A stretch of 14,571 nucleotides of DNA from Croceibacterium_B sp035470785. Its GTDB lineage: Bacteria; Pseudomonadota; Alphaproteobacteria; Sphingomonadales; Sphingomonadaceae. Shown here one piece after another: positions 1 to 7,276 of this stretch (position 1 is the first letter of the stretch; every line of letters begins with the position of its first letter). The notes below the pieces were generated by a model that made no database searches, was not told the DNA's origin, and saw only the letters and a list, made by a program, of their open reading frames with translations. The DNA lies in the NCBI GenBank assembly GCA_035470785.1, contig DATIQN010000022.1, forward strand, positions 1 through 14,571. The letters are read 5' to 3'. The position numbers and the translations under genes are program-made.

Positions 1-1017
1 GTATTCGAGGTCCTCGAGCGCCCGCCCGGCGCCGCGAGCGACGCAGTTGAGCGGATCGTCGGCACGCACGACCGGCAGGCCGGTCGATTCGCTGAGCACG
101 GTATCGAGCCCGGCGAGCAGCGAGCCGCCACCAGTCATGACAATGCCGCCTTCGATGATGTCGGCGGCGATCTCCGGCGCGGTCATTTCGAGTGCGCTGC
201 GCACCGCTTCGACGATCTGCCCGACGGTCTCGGACAGCGCGTCGACGATCTCATCCTCGCCGATCTGCCGCTCGGTCGGTACTCCGCGGATGACGTCGCG
301 CCCGCGTATCTTCGCCTGGCGCGGTTCGTCGTTGAGGACGGCGGCACCGATCTCGAACTTGATGCGCTCGGCGGTGGCTTCGCCGATGACAAGGTTATGG
401 GTGCGCCTGACATAGGCCGCGATCGCGTCGTCCATCTGGTCGCCGCCGACGCGCAGCGACAGGGTGACGGCAAGGCCGCCGACCGAAAGCACGCCGACCT
501 CGGTTGAGCCGCCGCCGATGTCGACCACCATCGAGCCGATCGGGCGCGTCACCGGCAGGTCGGCGCCGATCGCCGCCGCCATCGGCTCGTCGATCAGCCA
601 GACCTTGCGCGCGCCGGCGTTGGTCGCCGCATCGCGAATCGCCCGACGTTCGACAACCGTCGAGCCCGACGGCACGCACAGCACGATCTCCGGGCTGCCG
701 CGCAGGCGCACGCCCGCGTTGGCCTTGGCCTTGGAGATGAAGTGCTTGATCATCTCCTCGGCGATTTCGAGGTCGGCGATCACGCCGTGGCGCAAAGGAC
801 GAATGGTCACGACGTTATCGGGAGTCTTGCCGAGCATCAGCTTGGCGTCGTCTCCCACCGCGCGGACGCGGCGAATGCCGGCGATCGTCTCCATCGTCAC
901 CACCGACGGTTCGGCGAGCACGATGCCGTGACCCTTCAGGAATACGACCGTGTTGGCGGTGCCGAGATCGATAGCCAGATCGGCGGCCCGAAAGGGGAAA
1001 AATCCCATAAATGACAT
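1..1017 (-). CDS. mreB: MreB rod shape-determining protein (C-terminal end cut off by window)
   Basis: This encodes the bacterial actin homologue that polymerises under the inner membrane and guides the elongasome (MreC, MreD, RodA, PBP2) in lateral wall synthesis. The reading frame is open from ATG 1017 to base 1, giving 339 residues; MreB is usually about 345, so only a few C-terminal residues are missing. Actin-fold nucleotide-binding motifs are visible: phosphate-1 IDLGTANT (residues 16-23), phosphate-2 VVDIGGGSTEVG in the middle, and the adenosine motif MTGGGS near the C-terminus. IADLEIAEEMIKHFI and CVPSGSTVVERRA are also typical. A second ATG lies at 1008. ATG 1017 is preferred because a purine-rich AGGACGGG stretch precedes it, with a rather long spacer. 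glnD lies 137 bases upstream on the same strand. mreC and the rest of the operon would be expected beyond base 1. The identification is firm. Confidence 0.97.
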   Translation of the reverse strand, partial: MSFMGFFPFRAADLAIDLGTANTVVFLKGHGIVLAEPSVVTMETIAGIRRVRAVGDDAKLMLGKTPDNVVTIRPLRHGVIADLEIAEEMIKHFISKAKANAGVRLRGSPEIVLCVPSGSTVVERRAIRDAATNAGARKVWLIDEPMAAAIGADLPVTRPIGSMVVDIGGGSTEVGVLSVGGLAVTLSLRVGGDQMDDAIAAYVRRTHNLVIGEATAERIKFEIGAAVLNDEPRQAKIRGRDVIRGVPTERQIGEDEIVDALSETVGQIVEAVRSALEMTAPEIAADIIEGGIVMTGGGSLLAGLDTVLSESTGLPVVRADDPLNCVARGAGRALEDLEY

Positions 1018-1140
1018 GTAATTGACCCGTCCTGTCCCCGCGCGGATGCGCAAACCCGGGATCGTGCTCCTATGCTTGCTGGCAGATTAACAGCGCGGCA
1101 TGCTGGCGGGCTAAGCGATAGTGGGTGGCAAAGCGTCGCC

Positions 1141-1156
1141 GAGCCGAAGACGGCTC
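1141..1156 (-). terminator. Small hairpin at the glnD stop codon, possible weak terminator or RNA 3' structure
   Basis: A perfect 6-bp inverted repeat, GAGCCG / CGGCTC, with a 4-base loop spans the last bases of glnD, including part of its TGA stop. It is GC-rich but not followed by a T-run on the minus strand, so it does not meet the intrinsic terminator rule. It could stabilise the glnD mRNA end or be chance in GC-rich DNA. Confidence 0.2.
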
Positions 1157-3911
1157 AGGCGGCAGCTGCCGCGAATTCGTCGCTGGCGGCGTTGAGCAGC
1201 GCGGCTTCGATGGCGCGCAGCCGATCGGGGCTGTCGATTTTGTGTCCGATCAGGTCGGTCACGTAGAACGTGTCGACCGCGCGTTCGCCATAGTTGGTGA
1301 TGTGCGCAGAATTGATCATCACCTTGTTCTCGAACATCGCTCGGGCCAGTCGGTTGAGTAGCGCCGGGCGGTCTCGCGCGCCGACTTCGATCACCGTGAA
1401 GCGGCCCGAGGCCTTGTTGTCGAACATGACCCGCGGGCGGACCTCGAAGCTTTCGGCGCGGGCGCGCGAGAGGGGGCGCTTGGCGAGCTGTGGCATCAGC
1501 TCGATCTTGCCGGCGAGCGCGTCCTCGATCGCGGTCTTGAGCCGGGCTAGCTGGTCGTCCTCGCGGAACGGCTTGCCGAGCGGGTCCTGCACAAGGAAGT
1601 TGTCGACCGCCTTGCCCACCCGGTTGGTGTGGATGCGCGCGTCGATGATGTTGCCGCCAGCAAGATGAATTGCTCCGGCGATGCGGTAGAACAGTCCCGG
1701 GTGGTCGTCGCCGATCACCGTCACCAGCGTTGCGCCGCGCGCCGGATAATAGTGCGCGTGGATCGACAGGTGGTTCTCGACTTCCTTCGCGGCCCAATAG
1801 TGCGGCAAGTTGAGCGCGATGATGTCTTCCGGCTCGGCGATCCAGTAGGCGTCGTCGAAGCGGTCGGCGAGGTCGGCGATGATGTGGGCATTCGCCCCGA
1901 GCAGTTCGGCAACGCGCGCCTTCTTGCCGGCCACGCGCTCGGCGCGGCCGTGGCGCTTGTGGCCGAGCCGCAACTGCTCTTCGGCCAGTTCGTAGAGATC
2001 GGCGAGCAACTGGCGCTTCCAGCTGTTCCAGATTCCCGGCCCGACCGCGCGGATGTCGACCACGGTCAGCACCAGCAACTGGCGCAGCCGCTCGAGGCTC
2101 TGCACCTGGGCGACGAAGTCGAGGATCGTCTGCGGGTCGGACAGGTCGCGCTTGAACGCCGTCGCGCTCATCAGCAGGTGGTGGCGCACCAGCCAGGCGA
2201 TCAGCGCGGTTTCTTCCTCGCTCAGGCCCAGGCGCGGGCACAGCTCTTCGGCAACTTCGGCCCCGAGCACCGAGTGATCGCCGCCTCGGCCCTTGGCGAT
2301 GTCGTGCAGCAGCGTGGCGACATAGAGCGATCGGCGGCTGGCGAGCTGCGGGATCACTTCGGCCGAGATCGGGTGATCCTGCGCCAGCTCGCCACGCTCG
2401 ATCTTGGCCAGCAGCCCGATCGCGCGGATGGTGTGCTCGTCGACCGTGTAGTGGTGATACATGTCGAACTGCATCTGCGCGCCGACGCGGCCGAAGTCGG
2501 GCACAAAGCGGCCGAACACGCCCACCTCGTTCATCCACCGCAAGACGGTTTCCGGGTCCTTGCGGCCGGTCAGCAAGGCGAGGAAGGCGGCATTGGCTCG
2601 CGGGTCCGCGCGGACCTTGGCGTCGATGCACTTCACGTCGCGTGCGATGATCCGCAGCGTGTCGGGGTGGATTTCGTAGCCGTGCTCCTCGGCCAGCTGG
2701 AACACTTCGATCAGTCGCACCGGGTCTTTCTCGAACCAGTCGTCGGCCGGAGCGGCGATCCGGCCGCCGAAGACCTTGTAGCCCTTGAGATCGCGCGCCC
2801 GGGGGCGGAAGGTCGCAAGCAGCCCGCGCGCCTTCTTCTTGCCGGCCATTTCCTCGTCGATGTGCGCCAGGAACACCCCGGTCAGGTGGCCAACGTGGCG
2901 CGCCTGCAGGAAGTAGTACTGCATGAAGCGCTCGACCGCGCTCTTACCCGGGCGTTCGGCGAACTGCATCCGCGCGGCGACCTAGCGCTGCAGGTCGAAA
3001 GTCAGCCGGTCCTCGGCCCGGCCGGTGATCATGTGCAGGTGGCAGCGCACCGCGAGGAGGAAGTTCTCCGCCCGGCGGAAGGTGCGGTATTCGGTGGCGG
3101 TCAGCAGCCCGACGTCGACCAGCTCGGCCGGGGTCTTGACCCGGTGGATGTACTTGCCGATCCAGTAGAGCGTCTGCAGGTCGCGCAGGCCGCCCTTGCC
3201 GTCCTTGACGTTGGGCTCGACGACATAGCGGCTGTCGCCCATGCGCTTGTGCCGCTGGTTGCGCTCCTCGAGCTTCTCGGTGACGAACCGCGCTTCGCTG
3301 CCGGGGACGACCTCCGTCCAGAACCGCCGGCTGGCCTCGTCGTAAAGCGCCTGGTCGCCCCACAGGTAGCGGCCTTCGAGGATTGCGGTGCGGATCGTAA
3401 GGTCCTGCCGGGCCATCCGCACCATCTCGTCGAGCGAGCGGCTCGAATGGCCGACCTTGAGGCCCAGGTCCCACAGGTAATAGAGGATCGCCTCGATCAC
3501 CTGCTCGCACCACGGCGTACTCTTGGCTGGGGTGATGAAGGCGATGTCGACGTCGGAGTGCGGCGCCATCTCGCCGCGGCCATATCCGCCGACCGCAATC
3601 AGCGTCAGCCGTTGACCCGAAGTGCGGTTGGGCGCCGGGAACACGTCGGCGATCACGTGGTCGTGCATCACGCGGATCAGCTGGTCGACCAGGAAGGCCT
3701 GGCCCTGGACGCACTGATACCCTGCGCTCGGCTGCTCGGCGAGGCGGCGGGCAAGCTCGGCGCGCCCATCGTCGAGCGCGTTGCGCAGCAGCTCGACGAC
3801 TTTCGGCCGCGCCTTCTGCACGCCGCTTTGCGTCACTGCGTCGGCGACGGCTTCGGCAAGCGCACGCCGGTCGATCACCGCGCGCTGGTTGGGGATGTTG
3901 ATGCCGGTCAT
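1155..3911 (-). pseudogene. glnD: GlnD, bifunctional PII uridylyltransferase/uridylyl-removing enzyme, interrupted by one in-frame TAG
   Basis: GlnD senses glutamine and adds or removes UMP on PII proteins (GlnB/GlnK), controlling nitrogen assimilation. From ATG 3911 to TGA 1157-1155 the frame holds 918 codons, the usual full length. The order is: nucleotidyltransferase domain with VGGYGRGE (107-114) and catalytic SDVD (119-122); helical UR/UTase domain; HD domain with LLHDIAKG (HD near 536-537); two C-terminal ACT domains (about 725-804 and 835-914). Codon 310 (2984-2982) is TAG within FDLQR-stop-VAARM. Family sequences, as I recall them, have Glu there, so GAG to TAG is the simplest explanation. 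Both sides stay open and well conserved with no frameshift, so the lesion is very recent or a base-calling error. As written, translation gives a 309-residue transferase-only fragment; ATG 2969 could start a 604-residue HD-ACT-ACT piece. The start has little Shine-Dalgarno sequence; a TTG at 3947 is the alternative. The gene is divergent from lgt and upstream of mreB. Confidence 0.93.
2982..2984 (-). other. glnD: In-frame amber (TAG) codon inside glnD
   Basis: On the minus strand the codons around it read CTG CAG CGC TAG GTC GCC GCG CGG ATG. Removing the TAG as a stop joins two open stretches of 309 and 608 codons in the same frame. A single G-to-T change on the coding strand (GAG to TAG) is enough to explain it. 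The position is inside the helical UR/UTase region, between the nucleotidyltransferase and HD domains. Confidence 0.95.
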
Positions 3912-3968
3912 CTGAGCTCGACATAGAGATAAGCGGCGGGCTTGCAATGCGGTGGCTTTCGCCGGCGG

Positions 3969-4001
3969 ACGGGCTGTGCCAAAGCGTGGCCGCCAGCCCG
4001 T
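3969..4001. promoter_or_regulatory. Perfect 8-bp inverted repeat just upstream of lgt
   Basis: ACGGGCTG (3969-3976) and CAGCCCGT (3994-4001) are exact reverse complements. An inner GCC (3978-3980) can pair with GGC (3988-3990), so a strong RNA hairpin with one small internal loop is possible. It ends 14 bases before the preferred lgt ATG at 4016 and lies in the glnD-lgt divergent gap. It might be a 5' leader structure or an operator, or chance in GC-rich DNA. No T-run follows. Confidence 0.3.
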
Positions 4002-4015
4002 GGGACCGCCAACGC

Positions 4016-4963
4016 ATGCTCGACCTGCTTTCCGTCGCCGTTCACCAGCCGCTGCAATGGGCCGACCTTGGCCTGCGGCCGGGAATCAGCCTGGGTTTCT
4101 TCACCCTGCGCTTCTATTCGCTGGCCTATCTCGCCGGAATCCTCCTCGGCTACTGGCACTTGTCGAAGATGATCAAGGCGCCCGGCGCGCCGATGGCACA
4201 GCGCCACGTCGACGACCTGTTCTTCTATTGCACGCTCGGCGTGATCCTCGGCGGTCGCCTCGGCTACGCGGCGTTCTACACCGGCGGCGCGACCGGTAAT
4301 CCGAGCCTGTTCACGCATTTCACGCCCGGCCAGACCGTCAGCTGGGACCTGCTGCGCCTGTGGGACGGCGGCATGAGCTTTCACGGCGGCGTAATCGGGG
4401 TGCTGATCGCCATCGCGTGGGTCGCCTGGCGCGGCGGCCTGCCGTTCATTCGCGTGTGCGACTACATCGCGGTCAACGTACCCTTCGGCATGATGTTCGG
4501 CCGTATCGCCAACTTCATCAACGGCGAATTGTGGGGCCGGCCGGTCAACGGATACCTTCCCTGGGAAATGGTATTCCCCAGCGATCGCCTCGGCCTGCCA
4601 CGCCATCCAAGCCAGCTTTATGAGGCCGCGCTCGAAGGCGCGCTGCTGATCGCGATCATGCTGCCGCTGTTCTGGAAGACCCGCGCGCGCTTCCGGCCCG
4701 GCCTGCTGGTCGGCGTTTTTACCGCCTGCATCGCCACGGCGCGCTTCATCGTCGAGTTCTTCCGCGAGCCGGATTCACAGCTCGAGCAATTCGCCCACGA
4801 TACCGGCCTCAGCATGGGCCAGTGGCTGTCGATCCCGCTGGTGCTGGCGGGCGTGGTTGTCGTCATCTGGGCCCTGCGCCGCCCGCCGCTTGCCGGCGGC
4901 GGTAAGCCCCAGCTCAAAGCCGTCGAGACGGCGCCGATCGAGCCCAAGCCCGCCGGGGAATGA
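4016..4963 (+). CDS. lgt: Lgt, prolipoprotein diacylglyceryl transferase
   Basis: This inner-membrane enzyme moves a diacylglyceryl group from phosphatidylglycerol to the lipobox cysteine of prolipoproteins, the first step of lipoprotein maturation. The product is 315 residues from ATG 4016. The signature GRIANFINGELWG (162-174) contains the conserved Arg, Asn and Glu. MSFHGG (120-125) carries the catalytic-region His, VILGGRLGY (76-84) and RHPSQLYEAALEG (196-208) are further Lgt blocks, and several hydrophobic helices run through the protein. An in-frame ATG at 3947 would add 23 residues of non-membrane sequence (MRWLSPADG...). The shorter form is preferred because MLDLLSVAVH resembles the usual N-terminus, although its Shine-Dalgarno (GGGA, 4002-4005) is weak. 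The stop overlaps the next start as ATGA (4960-4963), indicating translational coupling with the methyltransferase. The identification is firm; only the start is uncertain. Confidence 0.96.
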   Translation: MLDLLSVAVHQPLQWADLGLRPGISLGFFTLRFYSLAYLAGILLGYWHLSKMIKAPGAPMAQRHVDDLFFYCTLGVILGGRLGYAAFYTGGATGNPSLFTHFTPGQTVSWDLLRLWDGGMSFHGGVIGVLIAIAWVAWRGGLPFIRVCDYIAVNVPFGMMFGRIANFINGELWGRPVNGYLPWEMVFPSDRLGLPRHPSQLYEAALEGALLIAIMLPLFWKTRARFRPGLLVGVFTACIATARFIVEFFREPDSQLEQFAHDTGLSMGQWLSIPLVLAGVVVVIWALRRPPLAGGGKPQLKAVETAPIEPKPAGE

Positions 4964-6009
4964 CCGCCCACCGGGGCCTCGCCGAAATCTTCCGTCGGCT
5001 GATCGCCACCACCGGTCCGATCAGCCTGGCGCATTACATGGCCGAAGCCAACGCGCGTTATTACGCCAAGGCCGATCCGCTAGGCGCCGGCGGCGACTTC
5101 GTTACCGCGCCCGAAATCAGCCAGATGTTCGGCGAGTTGATCGGGCTGTGGCTGGCTGAGCTCTGGATCCGCGCCGGACGCGAGGAGCCGGTGCACTACG
5201 TCGAGCTTGGGCCGGGGCGCGGAACGCTCGCCCGCGATGCCTTTCGCGCGATGAAGCGCTACGGGCTCGAGCCGCGGCCGCACTTCGTTGAGACCTCGAC
5301 CACCCTGAAAGAGCTGCAGCTCGATGCCGTGCCTGATGCGTTCTTCCACGCTGACCTTTCGACCGTGCCGATGGATGGGCCGGTACTGCTTGTCGCCAAC
5401 GAGTTTCTCGACGCGCTGCCGGTTCGCCAGCTGATCTGCACCGCCGACGGCTGGCGCGAGGTTATGATCGTGGCCGATGGCGACCGTTTCACCTGTATTC
5501 CCGGCGCACGGCCGATGGATGCCGCACTGCCCAAAAGCCGCCGCAACGAACCCGAGGGCACGCTGATCGAAACCTGCCCGGGCGCGGCCGCGGTGGTCTA
5601 CGAAGTCGCCGGGCGCCTGGCCGAGCAAGGCGGCGCGGCGCTGTTCATCGATTACGGCCATTCGGAGGAGCGAACGGGCTCGACCTTCCAGGCCGTCCGC
5701 CGCCACAAGAAGGTCGATCCCTTCGAAGCGCCCGGCGAGGCCGACCTGACCGCGCACGTCGACTTCGCGATGCTCGCGCAAGTAGCGCAATCGCGCGGGT
5801 GCCGCTGGCTCGGAACCGTCACCCAGGGTGAATGGCTACGCGCGCTCGGCATCGAGGGCCGCGCCGAGGCGCTGAGCGAGTTCGCCCCCCAGTACCGCGA
5901 GGCTCTCCATTCGGCCAAGCGCCGGCTGATCGACGGCGACCAGATGGGCGAGCTGTTCAAGGTGATGGGGCTCGCCGCACCGAACTGGCCCGATGGGGTC
6001 GGGTTCTAG
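4960..6009 (+). CDS. MidA/NDUFAF7-type class I SAM-dependent methyltransferase (COG1565, DUF185)
   Basis: The 349-residue product belongs to the family that includes mitochondrial NDUFAF7/MidA, an arginine methyltransferase of complex I subunit NDUFS2. The bacterial substrate is not established, so a similar role is only inferred. Diagnostic features are YYAKADPLGAGGDFVTAPEI (34-53), the SAM-binding glycine motif VELGPGRGTL (81-90), ANEFLDALPVRQ (146-157) and FIDYGH (229-234). No signal peptide or membrane segment is seen, so it should be cytosolic. The start ATG overlaps the lgt stop. Its own stop at 6007-6009 lies within, or 2 bases before, the start of the next gene, so all three genes are probably one transcript. 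In many alphaproteobacteria the gene after this one is pgeF; here it is a transporter. Confidence 0.92.
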   Translation: MTAHRGLAEIFRRLIATTGPISLAHYMAEANARYYAKADPLGAGGDFVTAPEISQMFGELIGLWLAELWIRAGREEPVHYVELGPGRGTLARDAFRAMKRYGLEPRPHFVETSTTLKELQLDAVPDAFFHADLSTVPMDGPVLLVANEFLDALPVRQLICTADGWREVMIVADGDRFTCIPGARPMDAALPKSRRNEPEGTLIETCPGAAAVVYEVAGRLAEQGGAALFIDYGHSEERTGSTFQAVRRHKKVDPFEAPGEADLTAHVDFAMLAQVAQSRGCRWLGTVTQGEWLRALGIEGRAEALSEFAPQYREALHSAKRRLIDGDQMGELFKVMGLAAPNWPDGVGF

Positions 6010-7276
6010 GGTGGCGCGTCACCGCGTCTCGCACCGCTCGATCGCCGTGGCGGCGCTGTCGACGGTGGTCGAGTGGTACGACTTCACGCTCTACCTCTAC
6101 TTTGCGACGGTCATCTCGCGGGTGTTCTTCGGCGGCGGCAGCGGTGCGCTGGCGACCGCGCTCGGCGGCTTCGCGCTGGCCTACCTGATGCGCCCGATCG
6201 GCGCGGTGGTGTTCGGCCATATCGCCGACCGCCACGGCCGGCGCCCTATGCTGCTGATCTCAATGGCGCTGATGTCAGCGGCGATGCTGCTGACCGCGCT
6301 GTTGCCGACCTATGCGCAGATCGGCCCGGCGGCGGCCTGGCTGCTGTTCGGCTTGCGCTGCGTGATGGGCTTCTCAGTCGGCGGCGAATACACCGGCGTG
6401 ATCACTTACCTGCTCGAAGGCGCGCATCCTGGGCGGCGCGGCCTTGTCGCTTCGCTCGCCGCCGCGGCGAGCGAGGTCGGCGCGCTGCTCGCGGTCGGAG
6501 TTTCGGCGGTGACGGTGGCGGCGCTCAGCGAAACCGACCTGCAGGCGTGGGGCTGGCGCATCCCCTTCTTCGTCGGCGCGGCGCTGGCCGGGACGGTGTG
6601 GCTGGAGCGCTCGACGATGGAGGAATCGCCCGATTTCGAGCAATTGAAGGCGGACGGGGCGCTGAGGGCCAATCCCTTCGCGCATGCCGTGTCGAAGCAG
6701 TGGGGCGGAGTGCTGCGCGCTTTCGCAATCTCGTCGCTCGGCTCGATCACTTACTACGTCGGCATCGGCTACGTCCCCGCGTTCCTCAGCGCGACAAGTT
6801 CGATGGCCGAAAGCGTTGCGCTATGGCTGTCGACGATCGCGGCGGTGGCGGTGATCCTCGTTACCCCAGTCGTCGGGCTGTTGTCGGACCGGTTCGGCCG
6901 CAAGCCCGCGCTGCTCGGCCTCGCTGCCTTGAGCGCGCTGCTGCCGATCGCGATGTTCTCGCTGATGGCCGGCGGATCGACCGCGCGCGCGCTGCTGGGC
7001 GAGGTGATCCTCGCCTTGGTCGCCGGGGGCGTCAGCGCGGTCGGTGCGATCGCCACGGGCGAGCAGTTCAGACATGAGAGCCGGGCAAGCGGGCTTGGCC
7101 TGGGCTACACCGTTGCGACCGCGATATTCGGGGGCCTGACGCCTTACGTGGCGCAGCGCCTGGTGGAAGCGACCGGGTCTCCGCTGGTGCCGGGAATCAT
7201 GATAGCGGTGGTCGCGGTTGCGGCGCTGCCGGTTTTCGCGCTGATGCGCGAGACCGCGCCGCGGAGGGCTGGCTAG
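5993..7276 (+). CDS. MFS transporter of the metabolite:H+ symporter (MHS) family
   Basis: The 427-residue product is a twelve-helix-type inner-membrane transporter related to ProP, KgtP and ShiA, which import osmolytes or organic acids with protons. VEWYDFTLYLY (26-36) is the typical MHS start of helix 1. GHIADRHGRR (75-84) is the loop 2-3 MFS motif and is repeated in the second half as GLLSDRFGRKPALLG. FSVGGEYTG, followed by a short acidic stretch and RRG, matches the MHS helix 4-5 block. The substrate cannot be read from the sequence. If ATG 5993 is used it overlaps the methyltransferase by 17 bases; a GTG at 6011, in frame and just after that gene's stop, is an equally reasonable start. 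The stop shares a CTAG palindrome with the opposing kinase gene, leaving no intergenic space or room for a conventional terminator. Confidence 0.93.
   Translation: MGSGSRVARHRVSHRSIAVAALSTVVEWYDFTLYLYFATVISRVFFGGGSGALATALGGFALAYLMRPIGAVVFGHIADRHGRRPMLLISMALMSAAMLLTALLPTYAQIGPAAAWLLFGLRCVMGFSVGGEYTGVITYLLEGAHPGRRGLVASLAAAASEVGALLAVGVSAVTVAALSETDLQAWGWRIPFFVGAALAGTVWLERSTMEESPDFEQLKADGALRANPFAHAVSKQWGGVLRAFAISSLGSITYYVGIGYVPAFLSATSSMAESVALWLSTIAAVAVILVTPVVGLLSDRFGRKPALLGLAALSALLPIAMFSLMAGGSTARALLGEVILALVAGGVSAVGAIATGEQFRHESRASGLGLGYTVATAIFGGLTPYVAQRLVEATGSPLVPGIMIAVVAVAALPVFALMRETAPRRAG

Noticed and set aside
1111..2631. 506-codon frame on the minus strand in another phase of glnD
   Set aside because: It is Arg/Ala/Pro-rich, lacks domains, and overlaps the conserved HD and ACT coding sequence in the correct frame.
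1629..3926. A 765-codon open frame on the plus strand covering most of glnD
   Set aside because: It runs antisense to a well-supported GlnD and reads as low-complexity Val/Asp/Leu/Gln/His sequence with no recognisable domain. Long antisense frames are common in GC-rich DNA with biased third positions.
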